64,000 nt of DNA from an uncultured Pelagibacteraceae bacterium (GCA_902603905.1 CACKWM010000001.1:62001-126000); one strand, 5' to 3'. Shown: positions 55,885 through 64,000, counted from the stretch's first letter. Translations and numbers: made by a program. Notes: generated by a model from the sequence alone, not told the origin.

Positions 55885-55996
55885 TTAACTTGATTCTAAT
55901 ATTATTAATTATTTAAGATATGAGTTGTATTTAATTTTAAAAAACAAGTAAAATCAATATAAAATAGAGCTAAAAAATTTCCAATTTATTATAGTG

Positions 55997-56025
55997 ATAG
56001 TTTATACAAGTAACATCTAAACTAT
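55997..56025 (+). promoter_or_regulatory. Inverted repeat in the proteorhodopsin leader
   Basis: ATAGTTTA (55997-56004) and TAAACTAT (56018-56025) form a perfect 8-bp inverted repeat with a 13-base spacer, extendable by a G-T and a T-A pair. It ends 18 bases before the proteorhodopsin ATG. It could be an operator or an mRNA hairpin. A possible -10 (TATAGT, 55990-55995) lies beside it but no clear -35 does. Confidence 0.4.
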
Positions 56026-56043
56026 TAAAAAACCGAATTTTTT

Positions 56044-56814
56044 ATGAAAAATCTTAAACTTTTCACTTTATCTGCTGTAGTTTTGTTTTTTTTATCTAAC
56101 ACTGCAAATGCAAATTCAGCTTTATTATCTTCTGATGATTTAGTAGGAGCTTCATTTTGGATAACTTCTATGGGAATGTTAGCTGCTGCATTATTTTTTT
56201 TCTTCGAAAGAGGATCGGTTGTTCATAACTGGAGAACAATTTTAACAGTAGCTGGTATAATCACTGGTGTTTCATTTGTTAATTATGTTTACATAAGAAA
56301 TGTATGGGCAGTCACAGGAGATTTGCCAATATTATATAGATATATTGACTGGTTTATAACTGTACCGTTGCAAGTGACTCAGTTTTACTTAATTTTGTCT
56401 ACAGTTCGAAAGGTTCCTAAAAAACTTTTTTGGAAACTGTTAATAGGAAGTTTTACAATGCTGCTTGGAGGATATTTAGGAGAATTAAGGTATATTCCTG
56501 CTGTGGCTGGCTTTGTTATTGCTATAGCTGGATGGATTTACATATTATACGAAATATACTCTGGAGATGCTGGATTAGCAGCAGCAAAAAGTGGAAACAA
56601 ACCAATGGTTACTGCTTATAATTCAATGAAGAAAATTGTTGCAGTTGGTTGGGCAGTTTATCCATTAGGATATATATTTGCTTTTTTTTCTGGAGCTGTG
56701 GATCTCAACTCATTAAATATAATTTACAATATTGCAGATTTTGTTAACAAGATAGCATTTGTTCTAGTAATTTGGGTTGCTGCAATGCAAAATACTACAC
56801 AAAGGTATAGATAA
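56044..56814 (+). CDS. Proteorhodopsin (blue-type tuning, Gln at proton-donor site)
   Basis: This is a retinal-binding seven-helix protein of 256 residues with a cleavable-type N-terminal signal (residues 1-23). Asp102 (counterion/acceptor, equal to Asp97 of the reference green proteorhodopsin), Thr106, Arg99, Asp232 and the Schiff-base Lys236 (ADFVNKIAF) are present. Gln110 at the tuning site (reference 105) predicts blue absorption. Gln113 replaces the usual proton donor Glu108, and Asn80 replaces His75, which normally pairs with the counterion. Its motif is therefore DTQ rather than DTE. Pumping may be slow or absent; this is inferred. It is monocistronic, followed by a terminator. Confidence 0.95.
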   Translation: MKNLKLFTLSAVVLFFLSNTANANSALLSSDDLVGASFWITSMGMLAAALFFFFERGSVVHNWRTILTVAGIITGVSFVNYVYIRNVWAVTGDLPILYRYIDWFITVPLQVTQFYLILSTVRKVPKKLFWKLLIGSFTMLLGGYLGELRYIPAVAGFVIAIAGWIYILYEIYSGDAGLAAAKSGNKPMVTAYNSMKKIVAVGWAVYPLGYIFAFFSGAVDLNSLNIIYNIADFVNKIAFVLVIWVAAMQNTTQRYR

Positions 56815-56835
56815 TTTTTTATATTTTAAAATTTA

Positions 56836-56868
56836 GCAAGTATTAATTTACTTGCCCTGTTTTTTTTT
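56836..56868 (+). terminator. Intrinsic terminator after proteorhodopsin
   Basis: GCAAGTA (56836-56842) pairs with TACTTGC (56849-56855) around a 6-base loop; a CCTG spacer then leads to nine T. It separates the rhodopsin from the ferredoxin operon. Confidence 0.7.
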
Positions 56869-56885
56869 GTACCTATATAAATCCA

Positions 56886-57206
56886 ATGGCTAAAATCACT
56901 TATATTGAACATTCAGGCAAGTCTCATACAATTGAAGTTCAAAATGGTTTGACTGTTATGGAAGGAGCTATACAAAATAATATTCCAGGAATTGACGCTG
57001 ATTGCGGAGGATCAATGGCTTGTGCTACTTGCCATGTTTATGTCAAAGAAGAATGGTTTAATAAATTACCAAAAAAAGAAGATGGAGAAGAGGATATGCT
57101 AGATATGGCACATGAACCAAATAAATTTAGTAGATTAAGTTGTCAATTAACTGTATCTGATGAGCTAGAAGGCATTATTGTAAATCTTCCAGAGAAGCAA
57201 GCTTAA
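56886..57206 (+). CDS. [2Fe-2S] ferredoxin, adrenodoxin type
   Basis: This 106-residue ferredoxin has the four cluster cysteines in [17 protein letters not shown] and LSCQLTV, spaced C-x5-C-x2-C-...-C as in the vertebrate/bacterial adrenodoxin type. It carries single electrons to oxygenases, P450s or Fe-S assembly. Its stop overlaps the reductase start by one base (TAATG), making an obvious electron-transfer pair. TATATAAA lies just upstream as a likely -10. Confidence 0.95.
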   Translation: MAKITYIEHSGKSHTIEVQNGLTVMEGAIQNNIPGIDADCGGSMACATCHVYVKEEWFNKLPKKEDGEEDMLDMAHEPNKFSRLSCQLTVSDELEGIIVNLPEKQA

Positions 57207-58222
57207 TGATTGATACAGATGTTTTGGTTGTGGGTGCGGGTCCAGTAGGACTTTTTTGTGTTCATCAACTTGGCATTATTGGTTTAAAATGTGAAGTTGT
57301 TGATAACTTAGACAAAATTGGAGGTCAGTGCATTGAACTTTACCCCGACAAACCCATTTATGATATTCCAGCAATATCTGAATGTACTGGAGAAGAATTA
57401 ACAAATAATTTAATTAAACAAATAAAACCTTTCAAAACTAATTTTCATTTAAACGATAGAGTTGAAGAAATAAGTAAAAAAAATAAAAACTGGTTAATTA
57501 AAACTATTAAAGGAAAAGAGTTTAAAGCATCAAGTATTATCATTGCTGGCGGAGTAGGTTCTTTTGAGCCAAGAAAATTTTCAGTAAAAGAATGTGAAAA
57601 ATTTGAAGGAAAAGAAGTTTTTTATTCAGTTAAAGATAAAACAATTTTTAAGGATAAAACTGTTTCAATATTTGGAGGAGGAGACTCAGCATTAGATTGG
57701 GCAATCGAACTTTCAAATAATTCAAATGTTAAACTAATACATAGACGAGATGAGTTTAGAGGAGCAGAATCAAGCGTAAATAAAGTTAAACAATTGGAAA
57801 AAGAAGGCAAAGTTGAAATATTAACTAAATACCAATTAAGTTCTATAGAGGGAAAAAATAAAATTGAAAGCATAGATATTAAACACGATGACGGAAATAT
57901 TAAAAAAATTAAAACAAACTATGTCTTGGGTTTTTTTGGATTAATCATGCAATTAGGCCCAATTCTTAATTGGGGATTAAATTTAGACAAAAAACACATA
58001 CCAGTTAACACAGAAAGTTTTGAAACAAATCAAAAAGGAATATTTGCTATTGGAGATATTTGCACTTATCCAGGAAAAGTAAAATTAATTTTATCCGGTT
58101 TTCATGAAGGAGCTTTAGCCGCAAGAGGTTGTTTTAAATATGCAAGGCCAGATGAAAAATTAAGATTTGAATTTTCAACAACCTCAAAAAACATTCAGGA
58201 AAGACTAGGTGTTAAAAAGTGA
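57206..58222 (+). CDS. Ferredoxin-NADP reductase, thioredoxin-reductase-like type
   Basis: This 338-residue FAD protein has an N-terminal VLVVGAGPVGLFCVHQLGI, ELYPDKPIYDIP, the NADP motif VSIFGGGDSALDWAIEL and the C-terminal GIFAIGDICTYPGKVKLI. It lacks a CxxC disulfide, which distinguishes the FNR2 type (YumC-like) from thioredoxin reductase. It would exchange electrons between NADPH and the ferredoxin encoded directly before it. It overlaps the GST gene by 4 bases (GTGA). Confidence 0.92.
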   Translation: MIDTDVLVVGAGPVGLFCVHQLGIIGLKCEVVDNLDKIGGQCIELYPDKPIYDIPAISECTGEELTNNLIKQIKPFKTNFHLNDRVEEISKKNKNWLIKTIKGKEFKASSIIIAGGVGSFEPRKFSVKECEKFEGKEVFYSVKDKTIFKDKTVSIFGGGDSALDWAIELSNNSNVKLIHRRDEFRGAESSVNKVKQLEKEGKVEILTKYQLSSIEGKNKIESIDIKHDDGNIKKIKTNYVLGFFGLIMQLGPILNWGLNLDKKHIPVNTESFETNQKGIFAIGDICTYPGKVKLILSGFHEGALAARGCFKYARPDEKLRFEFSTTSKNIQERLGVKK

Positions 58223-58866
58223 TAGAACTTTTAACAGCGGATACCCCAAATGGCAAAAAAGTTTCAATTATGCTTGAAGAAATTGGTTTTGAATACAAAG
58301 TTAAAAAAATAAATATTAATCCTGGAGGAGAATTTTCAAAAGGTGAACAGTTTAATCCTGAATTTAGAAAAATTAGTCCTTTTAGTAAAATTCCTGTAAT
58401 TATTGATCATGAAAATAATAAAGAAACAGTTTTTGAATCTGGAGCTATACTTATGTATCTTGGAGAAAAAAGTAATAAATTTTATGAACAAAAAGATAGA
58501 ACAAAAATCAACCAATGGTTAATGGCTCAGATGGCTTATGTTGGTCCAATGCTAGGACAACACCATCAATTTCATTTTTATAATTCTGGAAAGGATAAAT
58601 GGGGCGAGGAAAGATATTTTAAAATAACAAAAACTATATATGGCGATTTAGATGAAAGATTAGCTCAATCAAAATATCTTGCTGGAGAAAATTACTCAAT
58701 TGCGGATATTGCAACCTTTCCTTGGATTGCAAGACACGATTGGCATGATATTGGTCTAAAAAATTTTAAAAGTTTAACGAGGTGGTATTTAGAAATTGCC
58801 AATAGGAAAGCAGTAATTAAAGGTTATGATCTTTTAAAAAATGGATCTAAAATACCAAATTCTTAG
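58219..58866 (+). CDS. Glutathione S-transferase family protein (YfcG-like)
   Basis: The 215 residues show a thioredoxin-fold N-terminal domain (ADTPNGKKVSIMLEEIGFEY), the cis-Pro and glutathione contacts in PFSKIPVIIDHE and FESGAILMYLGEK, and an all-alpha C-terminal domain (LAGENYSIADIATFPWIARH). The TPNGKK start resembles YfcG-type GSTs that act on disulfides. The start is GTG, in a 4-base overlap with the reductase gene. Grouping with ferredoxin and reductase suggests a redox role. Confidence 0.9.
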   Translation: MIELLTADTPNGKKVSIMLEEIGFEYKVKKININPGGEFSKGEQFNPEFRKISPFSKIPVIIDHENNKETVFESGAILMYLGEKSNKFYEQKDRTKINQWLMAQMAYVGPMLGQHHQFHFYNSGKDKWGEERYFKITKTIYGDLDERLAQSKYLAGENYSIADIATFPWIARHDWHDIGLKNFKSLTRWYLEIANRKAVIKGYDLLKNGSKIPNS

Positions 58867-59279
58867 TTGTCGGCGTATACTTTTTCTTCTTTTTCATGTT
58901 TTTCTTGAGCTGCAATACAAAGTTCAGCAACAGGTCTAGCTATTAATCTTTTGAGTCCTATAGGTTCACCAGTTTCTGCACAAAATCCATATGTGCCATC
59001 TTTAATTCTTTTTAAAGCTTGATCTATTTTTGAAATAAGTTTGATTTGTCTATTAATAGCTTTCATTTCAACTGTTTTATCAGTGTATGAACTTGCTTGA
59101 TCAACAATATCAGCTGATACGCTGTTATCATCCAAAGAACCATTATAAAGTGCTTCATTGTTAGTTTTAATTATTTCACTTTTCCATTCATTAAGTTTTT
59201 TTTTGAAATAAACCTTGTGTTTTTCACACATGTATTTTTCAGTTAACTTAGGCTCATATTTTTTAGAGATTTTTACCAT
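58863..59279 (-). CDS. dksA: DksA-type RNA polymerase-binding regulator
   Basis: DksA binds the RNA polymerase secondary channel and works with ppGpp. I start at the ATG at 59279: a longer reading would begin at a TTG inside the predicted promoter. The 138 residues have a coiled coil with acidic tip (residues ~40-90, including DDNSVSADIVDQASSYTDKT) and the C-terminal globular motif GTYGFCAETGEPIGLKRLIA, then RPVAELCIAAQEKHEKEE. Only two of the four zinc Cys remain, as in many alphaproteobacterial DksA proteins. It shares its stop region with the convergent GST gene. Confidence 0.9.
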   Translation of the reverse strand: MVKISKKYEPKLTEKYMCEKHKVYFKKKLNEWKSEIIKTNNEALYNGSLDDNSVSADIVDQASSYTDKTVEMKAINRQIKLISKIDQALKRIKDGTYGFCAETGEPIGLKRLIARPVAELCIAAQEKHEKEEKVYADN

Positions 59280-59301
59280 ATGTCTATTTTTAATTCGACG
59301 G

Positions 59302-59329
59302 AGTATATTCACCAATTAATTGGTGTCAA
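59302..59329 (-). promoter_or_regulatory. Predicted dksA promoter
   Basis: On the minus strand TTGACA (59324-59329) and TATACT (59302-59307) are separated by 16 bases, close to sigma-70 consensus. The start would lie near 59295, leaving a ~16-base leader before the dksA ATG. Confidence 0.65.
59310..59325. promoter_or_regulatory. 16-bp perfect palindrome between dksA and the GT39 gene
   Basis: CACCAATTAATTGGTG is a perfect palindrome. It fills the spacer of the dksA promoter and supplies TTGGTG, a possible -35 for the opposite gene (with TATAAA at 59344-59349 and an 18-base spacer). This is the layout of an operator for a dimeric repressor. The protein is unknown. Confidence 0.55.
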
Positions 59330-59358
59330 TATTGCTTTAATTGTATAAATTTAGATAA

Positions 59359-60675
59359 ATGACCTTTAATAAAAGAAATACAAATAGTTTATTTTATATT
59401 TTTATTACAACTCATTTAATTGTGTGGACTTTAGTTCCAACAATTACAAACAATAATTTGCCACTTGATACTATAGAAGCTTTAGCGTGGGGCAGCAATT
59501 TAGATTGGGGCTTTGAAAAGCACCCTCCTGCAAGTGCATTTTTTGTAGAAGTTTTTTATCAAATATTTGGAAGCAATGACTGGGCATATTATTTATTAAG
59601 TCAAATTTTTGTTGTTATATCTTTTTTTGTAGTTTGGAAATTTTCAGAAGAATTTTTTACCAATAAGACTTACAGTTTATTGTCTGTGCTATTGTTGGAA
59701 GGGATTTATTTTTATAATTTTACCAGTCCAGAATTTAATGTGAATGTTTGTCAACTCCCCTTTTGGACATTGTCAGTTTTATTTGCCTGGAAAGGGTTTA
59801 AAAGTAATAAAAATATTGATTGGTTGTTATTTGGTTTATTTGCAGGTCTAGGCGTTTTATCAAAATATTTATTTATCTATTTACTTATAGCTATGGATGT
59901 ATTTTTTTCTTATATGATTATAAAAAAAAAATTTAGATTAAAAAGTCTTATTTCTTTAATACCTTTTTTTCTAATAATATTACCACACTTAATTTGGCTT
60001 ACAGAAAATGATTATATTGCAATTTCTTATGGACTTCATAGAACAGGCGCAGAAAATCAATATTTTATAGATCATTTAACTTACCCAATAACATTTTTAG
60101 GAAAGCAAATAGGCATACTCATACCCTTTTTTATTATGGGTTTATTTGCTATTTCAAATTTTAAATTAAAACTTAATTTTAAAGATCAAAAATTATTATT
60201 TTTGTTAACCATCAATATTGTTCCAGTTTTATTAATGTTTTTAACTTCTATGGTTATGGGTGTTAAAATTAGAACAATGTGGATGACACCTTTTTATTTA
60301 TTTTTTGGAGTTTTGTTGATTTATATTTTTCAACATCAAATAAAATTAAATAAGTTGAAAAGATTTGTTTTGACTTTTTTAATCTTATTTATTTTTTCAC
60401 CATTTGCTTATGCTTATGTTTCAATTACCCAAACAGATAAGAGAACCGACTACAAAGGAAAAGAAATTGCAAAAGGATTGCATAAATTTTTGGAGAATAA
60501 TAATATTAGTTCAATTTTTTATGTTAGTGGAAATGAGTGGATAGCTGGAAATTTATGCTATCATCTAAAACCCAGACCAAAATGTATTATCCATTACGGA
60601 AAAGAAGATATCGAGGTAGTTGCAGGTGAAGCTATATTAGTATTTAAATCTCATGAATTAGAAAGTCTTAAGTGA
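59359..60675 (+). CDS. GT39-like (PMT/ArnT) membrane glycosyltransferase
   Basis: The 438-residue protein has ~10 membrane helices and the first-loop acidic motif of GT-C enzymes (NNLPLDTIEALAWG, then FEKHPPASAFFVEVFYQ). The family moves a sugar from a polyprenyl-phosphate donor to lipid A or protein; the acceptor is unknown. A basic KTYS-type loop and a soluble C-terminal ~90 residues follow. The predicted leader is nearly absent. It is first in a small sugar-transfer set with the two genes downstream. Confidence 0.82.
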   Translation: MTFNKRNTNSLFYIFITTHLIVWTLVPTITNNNLPLDTIEALAWGSNLDWGFEKHPPASAFFVEVFYQIFGSNDWAYYLLSQIFVVISFFVVWKFSEEFFTNKTYSLLSVLLLEGIYFYNFTSPEFNVNVCQLPFWTLSVLFAWKGFKSNKNIDWLLFGLFAGLGVLSKYLFIYLLIAMDVFFSYMIIKKKFRLKSLISLIPFFLIILPHLIWLTENDYIAISYGLHRTGAENQYFIDHLTYPITFLGKQIGILIPFFIMGLFAISNFKLKLNFKDQKLLFLLTINIVPVLLMFLTSMVMGVKIRTMWMTPFYLFFGVLLIYIFQHQIKLNKLKRFVLTFLILFIFSPFAYAYVSITQTDKRTDYKGKEIAKGLHKFLENNNISSIFYVSGNEWIAGNLCYHLKPRPKCIIHYGKEDIEVVAGEAILVFKSHELESLK

Positions 60676-60708
60676 AAAAAATAAAAAATATATTTATTTA
60701 AAAAATTA

Positions 60709-61665
60709 GTGAAAAATTTAGTTGCAATTATTGTAGGTGGAACAGGTCAATTCGGTATTATAACAAGTGAATTCTTATTAAAAAAAAATTATAAAGTAAT
60801 AGTCACAACCAGATCAATAAACAAAAAAAGAAAATTGTTTAAAAAACACAGAAATTTAAAGCTAAATAGACTTAATATTTATAATAAAAAAAAAATTAAC
60901 AAACTTTTATACAAGTATAAACCTAGTTTAATTTTTTATTATGCAGGACAAAGCTCACCAACAAAATCTTTTTTATACAAAAAAGAAACTCTTAGAAGTA
61001 ATTTTTTAGGTTGTAAAAATTTTTTAGATGTAATTTTAAAAAATAAATATAATTGTAAATTTGTTAATGCCTCATCTTGCGAAATGTATGGAAAAATAAA
61101 TAGTAAAATTAACGTTGATTCAATTAAAAAACCTGTCAGTCCATATGGATTATCAAAATTAAAATCTTTTGAGATCACAAAAAAATATCGAAAACTACAC
61201 AACATAAAGACATATAATGCTGTTATTTTTAATACTGAATCATTTTTTAGAAATAAGTCATATTTAATACCCAAAATTTGCCTTGCAGCTATCAAAGCAA
61301 AAAAATACAATTTAAAAACTGAATTTGGAAATTTGAAAATTTCTAGAGAATGGAATTGGTGCCCAGAACAAGTAAAATATCTTTTTAATTTTGTAAAAAA
61401 AAAACCTCAAGATTTCATTCTGTCTAATGGAAAAAATTATACAGGAATGCAAATGTTAAAATTTGCTTTTAAGTATTTTAATCTTAATTACAAACATTAT
61501 ATTTTAGTCAATAAAGAAAAATTTTTTAGAAAAAGAGATATATTGCAGAAAAAATCTGACTGGAAATCATGTTTGATAAGAAATAAAATTAATAGAAAAG
61601 TTTTAATTTATGGGAATAAATTGATTACCAAACTTATCAAACATTATTTAAAGAAAAGTTTTTAA
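60709..61665 (+). CDS. NAD-dependent epimerase/dehydratase, GDP-mannose dehydratase-like
   Basis: This extended SDR of 318 residues starts at GTG 60709, directly before the Rossmann motif IIVGGTGQFGIITSEFLLKK. It has the YYAGQSSP segment, SSCEMYGKINSK, and a catalytic YGLSKLKSFE (YxxxK) near residue 146. The N-terminal layout resembles GDP-mannose 4,6-dehydratase, but the sequence is divergent and Lys-rich, so the nucleotide sugar is uncertain. It belongs with the GT2 gene 4 bases downstream. Confidence 0.78.
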   Translation: MKNLVAIIVGGTGQFGIITSEFLLKKNYKVIVTTRSINKKRKLFKKHRNLKLNRLNIYNKKKINKLLYKYKPSLIFYYAGQSSPTKSFLYKKETLRSNFLGCKNFLDVILKNKYNCKFVNASSCEMYGKINSKINVDSIKKPVSPYGLSKLKSFEITKKYRKLHNIKTYNAVIFNTESFFRNKSYLIPKICLAAIKAKKYNLKTEFGNLKISREWNWCPEQVKYLFNFVKKKPQDFILSNGKNYTGMQMLKFAFKYFNLNYKHYILVNKEKFFRKRDILQKKSDWKSCLIRNKINRKVLIYGNKLITKLIKHYLKKSF

Positions 61666-61669
61666 TAAA

Positions 61670-62542
61670 ATGAAAAAAATTAAAATATTAATACCTATTT
61701 ATAATGATTGGAAATCAGTTTTTAAGCTTTTGGAAAATATTAATTCAGAAGTTTCTATTCTAGGTAATGAATTTTCAGTAATAATTATTAATGATGCGTC
61801 CAATGAAAAGAGACCTGAATTTTCTTTTAAGGTAGATAATATTAGATCAATTAAAGTTATTAATATGAAAAAAAATAGAGGACACGCAAGATGTAATGCT
61901 TCCGGATTAAAATATATAATTGATAATGAAGAGTTTGATTATGTTATTCCTATGGATGGCGATGGAGAAGATAGACCTGAAGAAATTAAAGAGTTTGTTG
62001 ATAATTTAAATTATTCGCCAAATATACCTACCGTTGGAGAAAGAACCAAAAGATCAGAAGGATTATTTTTTAAATTATGTTATCTGACTCATAAAATAAT
62101 AACGATAGTATTTACTGGACAATCTATAAAGTTTGGAAATTATACTTTACTTCCAAAATCTATTGTCGAAAAAATGGTTAATGAAAAAGCCACATGGAGT
62201 AGTTTTTCAGGCTCACTTGCTAAAGTTGCAAAAGATAGGGCAATAATTCCATCTGAAAGAGGAACTAGGTATTTTGGCCCTTCTAAAATGAGTTTTAAAA
62301 ATCTAATCACACACTCACTTTCTATTATTAGCGTTTTTAAAAAGAATGTTCTAATTAGATCTATATTATTTTTGTTAGTCTATATGTTTTTAATTCATCA
62401 AAATATTACAGTTATTATGTTAATACCAATCATATTAGTTTTGACATTAATAACTTCAGTATTTGTAGTGTCTGGAAGAGAAAATTTAGACGAACTGAAT
62501 AATTCTTTAGAAAATGTTAATAGTATAGAAAACCTTAAATAG
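61670..62542 (+). CDS. Family 2 glycosyltransferase with C-terminal membrane helices
   Basis: The 290-residue protein has a GT-A catalytic domain: [46 protein letters not shown] and the DxD-like [12 protein letters not shown] near residue 107. Two membrane helices follow at ~225-270. This plan fits polyprenyl-phosphate glycosyltransferases (DPM1/GtrB type) that would provide the donor used by the GT39 enzyme two genes upstream. Its end overlaps umuC by 8 bases. Confidence 0.85.
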   Translation: MKKIKILIPIYNDWKSVFKLLENINSEVSILGNEFSVIIINDASNEKRPEFSFKVDNIRSIKVINMKKNRGHARCNASGLKYIIDNEEFDYVIPMDGDGEDRPEEIKEFVDNLNYSPNIPTVGERTKRSEGLFFKLCYLTHKIITIVFTGQSIKFGNYTLLPKSIVEKMVNEKATWSSFSGSLAKVAKDRAIIPSERGTRYFGPSKMSFKNLITHSLSIISVFKKNVLIRSILFLLVYMFLIHQNITVIMLIPIILVLTLITSVFVVSGRENLDELNNSLENVNSIENLK

Positions 62543-63815
62543 CTTTTATTGTTGGTAGACAATAGAAGTCAGCTGTATCTATTTTTGAGTAATGCTGTCT
62601 TTTTGAGTTCCATCTTTTGTAAATTCCAACACTAGCAAGGCTTAAAGTTGATCTTCCATATCTGTAATTAGTTTTATCTATACATTTCATTAGTCTATTT
62701 ATCTTTTCATCTCTTTCAGAAGAAAATAAATTTTTATTATTAATGGACTCTGATAAGTGAGACAGCATCACCCCTGCTTTTTGATAACGATAACCATTTT
62801 TAAAAATACTTTCTAAACCATTTAGAGCCGCCTTCACTATTTCAATGCTATTATTTGTAGCTATTGGCAAATCAATTGTTTTTGAGTTTGAATAAAAACC
62901 ATAGCGACCTTGAAAAGGACTTGTTCTAATAAAAACAGTTATCGATTTTGTAAATAAAGACTCTGATCTAATTTTTTCTGAAGAATTTAAAGAGTAACCC
63001 GCGATTGCTTCTCTTAATTCTTGAAAATTTTCTATTTTTTGTCCAAATGAACGTGATACAACACAGCTTTTTCTCTTAGAGCTTTTTGTTTCTAAGTTGA
63101 TACAAGTAATACCTCTAAGTTCCATTGCTGTTCTTGAACTTAAAACATTAGAGCTTTTTTTAATCCATGTATTAGATTTATTTTTTAACTGTTTAGCATT
63201 GTAGATTCCATTTTGATGATAGAACTTTGTTAGTTGTTTGCCGACTCCCCACACATCATTAATTTCTACTTTTTCTAGTATTGGATCAATATTTTTAATT
63301 CCTATTAAGCTAACAACACCAGATTGTTTTTTTTTAGCGATATGATTTGCAACTTTGCTTAAAGTTTTAGTTTTGGCGATTCCGATACTTGTTGGTATTC
63401 CTGTCCATTTTAAAACCACAGTTCTAATTTCATTACCCACATTTTCAATTTCATCATCAGAAAAATTTGATAAATCTAAAAAAGCTTCATCAATTGAATA
63501 AATTTCTATATCTGAATTAAAACGCTTGAGAGTCCTCATTACTCTTCTTGATATATCGCCATACAAAGAATAATTTGATGAAAAAACTTGAACATTGTTT
63601 TTAATAATTATATCTTTTTCTTTAAAATAAGGCTCACCCATTTTAATTCCCAAAGCTTTTGCTTCATTAGATCTTGAAATAATACAGCCATCATTATTGG
63701 ATAGAACCACAACAGGTTTTTTTCTAATTTTAGGGTTGAATAATCTTTCACAAGATACGTAAAAAGAGTTACAATCTATTAAAGCTATTTTTTTAGTATA
63801 TTGAGTGGATGACAT
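62535..63815 (-). CDS. umuC: Y-family DNA polymerase V subunit UmuC
   Basis: UmuC copies damaged DNA with UmuD'. The 426 residues have the palm motifs [19 protein letters not shown] and [13 protein letters not shown] with the catalytic acids, [20 protein letters not shown], the helix-hairpin-helix [20 protein letters not shown] and a C-terminal little-finger and DUF4113-like tail ([16 protein letters not shown]). The length matches E. coli UmuC. It overlaps umuD by 23 bases in a umuDC operon. Confidence 0.95.
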   Translation of the reverse strand: MSSTQYTKKIALIDCNSFYVSCERLFNPKIRKKPVVVLSNNDGCIISRSNEAKALGIKMGEPYFKEKDIIIKNNVQVFSSNYSLYGDISRRVMRTLKRFNSDIEIYSIDEAFLDLSNFSDDEIENVGNEIRTVVLKWTGIPTSIGIAKTKTLSKVANHIAKKKQSGVVSLIGIKNIDPILEKVEINDVWGVGKQLTKFYHQNGIYNAKQLKNKSNTWIKKSSNVLSSRTAMELRGITCINLETKSSKRKSCVVSRSFGQKIENFQELREAIAGYSLNSSEKIRSESLFTKSITVFIRTSPFQGRYGFYSNSKTIDLPIATNNSIEIVKAALNGLESIFKNGYRYQKAGVMLSHLSESINNKNLFSSERDEKINRLMKCIDKTNYRYGRSTLSLASVGIYKRWNSKRQHYSKIDTADFYCLPTIKAI

Positions 63816-64000
63816 AAGTTACAACTCCCCAAATAAATATATTTTCTTCTTCATTAATTAAAATTCGGTCCTCAAATTTCTTAGATCCAGATGTTAAAAA
63901 TTTTTTACCTTTTTCTTTAACAAAATTTTTAACAACCAATTCATCATGAACATTTGCAATTACTGTTGAAAAATTTTTAGGATTTAAACTTTTATCTACA
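63793..64000 (-). CDS. umuD: UmuD, C-terminal part cut by window edge
   Basis: The last 68 residues of an S24-family peptidase are present: [20 protein letters not shown], with VVKNFV holding the catalytic Lys position of UmuD/LexA, then [20 protein letters not shown], the typical UmuD C-terminus. The Ser of the self-cleavage pair lies beyond the window. The stop codon falls inside the umuC start region. Partner position and C-terminal pattern make the call reliable although the frame is truncated. Confidence 0.82.
   Translation of the reverse strand, partial: VDKSLNPKNFSTVIANVHDELVVKNFVKEKGKKFLTSGSKKFEDRILINEEENIFIWGVVTYVIHSIY

Noticed and set aside
56044-56814. Rhodopsin as a sodium or chloride pump
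   Set aside because: Gln at the donor site occurs in such pumps (NDQ, NTQ), but here the counterion Asp and the following Thr are kept, so neither motif is met.
1-64000. CRISPR arrays, insertion sequences, prophage or integrase sites
   Set aside because: I saw no direct-repeat arrays, transposase motifs or attachment-site duplications; gene content is core and tightly packed.

Overview
The window looks like a chromosomal segment of a streamlined alphaproteobacterium of the SAR11 clade (Pelagibacterales). The evidence is a very low GC content with poly-A/poly-T tracts, intergenic gaps of mostly 0-100 bases, genes that commonly overlap by 1-20 bases, a blue-type proteorhodopsin followed by ferredoxin genes, an alphaproteobacterial gene order (carA - yqeY - dnaG - rpoD, and amidase - rnpB - mraZ - dcw cluster), and protein sequences of SAR11 character. 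This assignment is inferred from composition and gene content, not from a database search.

Layout. 1-4600 (minus): uvrC (cut by the window edge), folB, a pteridine-reductase-like SDR and uvrB, in one overlapping run. 4637-9474: aspartate aminotransferase, an extended SDR, thioredoxin reductase, an ELM1-like protein and a 2OG-Fe(II) oxygenase. 9471-13873 (minus): carA and carB, with carB split into two overlapping reading frames at an A7 tract. 13995-18142: yqeY-dnaG-rpoD. 18161-21088: an O-antigen-ligase-like protein, two tRNA genes and mlaA-mlaC. 21155-22540: an amidase, RNase P RNA and the control region of the division cluster.

22541-43362 is one continuous plus-strand division and cell-wall (dcw) block: mraZ-ftsZ-rsmH-ftsL-ftsI-murEF-mraY-murD-ftsW-murG-murC-murB-ddl-ftsQ-(mini-ftsA)-lpxC-bamD-ligA. 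It starts at a strong promoter overlapped by three MraZ pentamer repeats. Three things are unusual in it: ftsZ sits directly behind mraZ rather than behind ftsA; murE and murF are fused; and the ftsA position holds a 236-residue protein that keeps the FtsA N-terminus, the 1C domain and a C-terminal amphipathic helix but lacks the rest of the actin-like ATPase.

43345-55884: aminopeptidase P, UvrD helicase, an AsmA-like envelope protein, fumarase, a MazG-like hydrolase, a sulfotransferase, YgfZ, a dihydroorotase-like protein, an SMR transporter and propionyl-CoA synthetase. 56044-58866: proteorhodopsin (Gln at the spectral-tuning site, but also Gln at the proton-donor site and Asn for the conserved His), then a terminator and a tightly packed ferredoxin - ferredoxin reductase - GST operon. 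58863-62542: dksA and a divergent sugar-transfer cluster (GT39, epimerase, GT2), with a perfect 16-bp palindrome lying in both divergent promoters. 62535-64000 (minus): umuC and the 3' end of umuD.

Functionally the window is mostly core housekeeping: DNA repair, pyrimidine/arginine precursor supply, replication and transcription initiation, wall synthesis, division and outer-membrane upkeep. A small light-energy/redox module is added. The best candidates for new biology are the reduced FtsA, the noncanonical proteorhodopsin, a tRNA-Val whose D- and T-loops both depart from consensus, and a primase that has lost three of its four zinc ligands.
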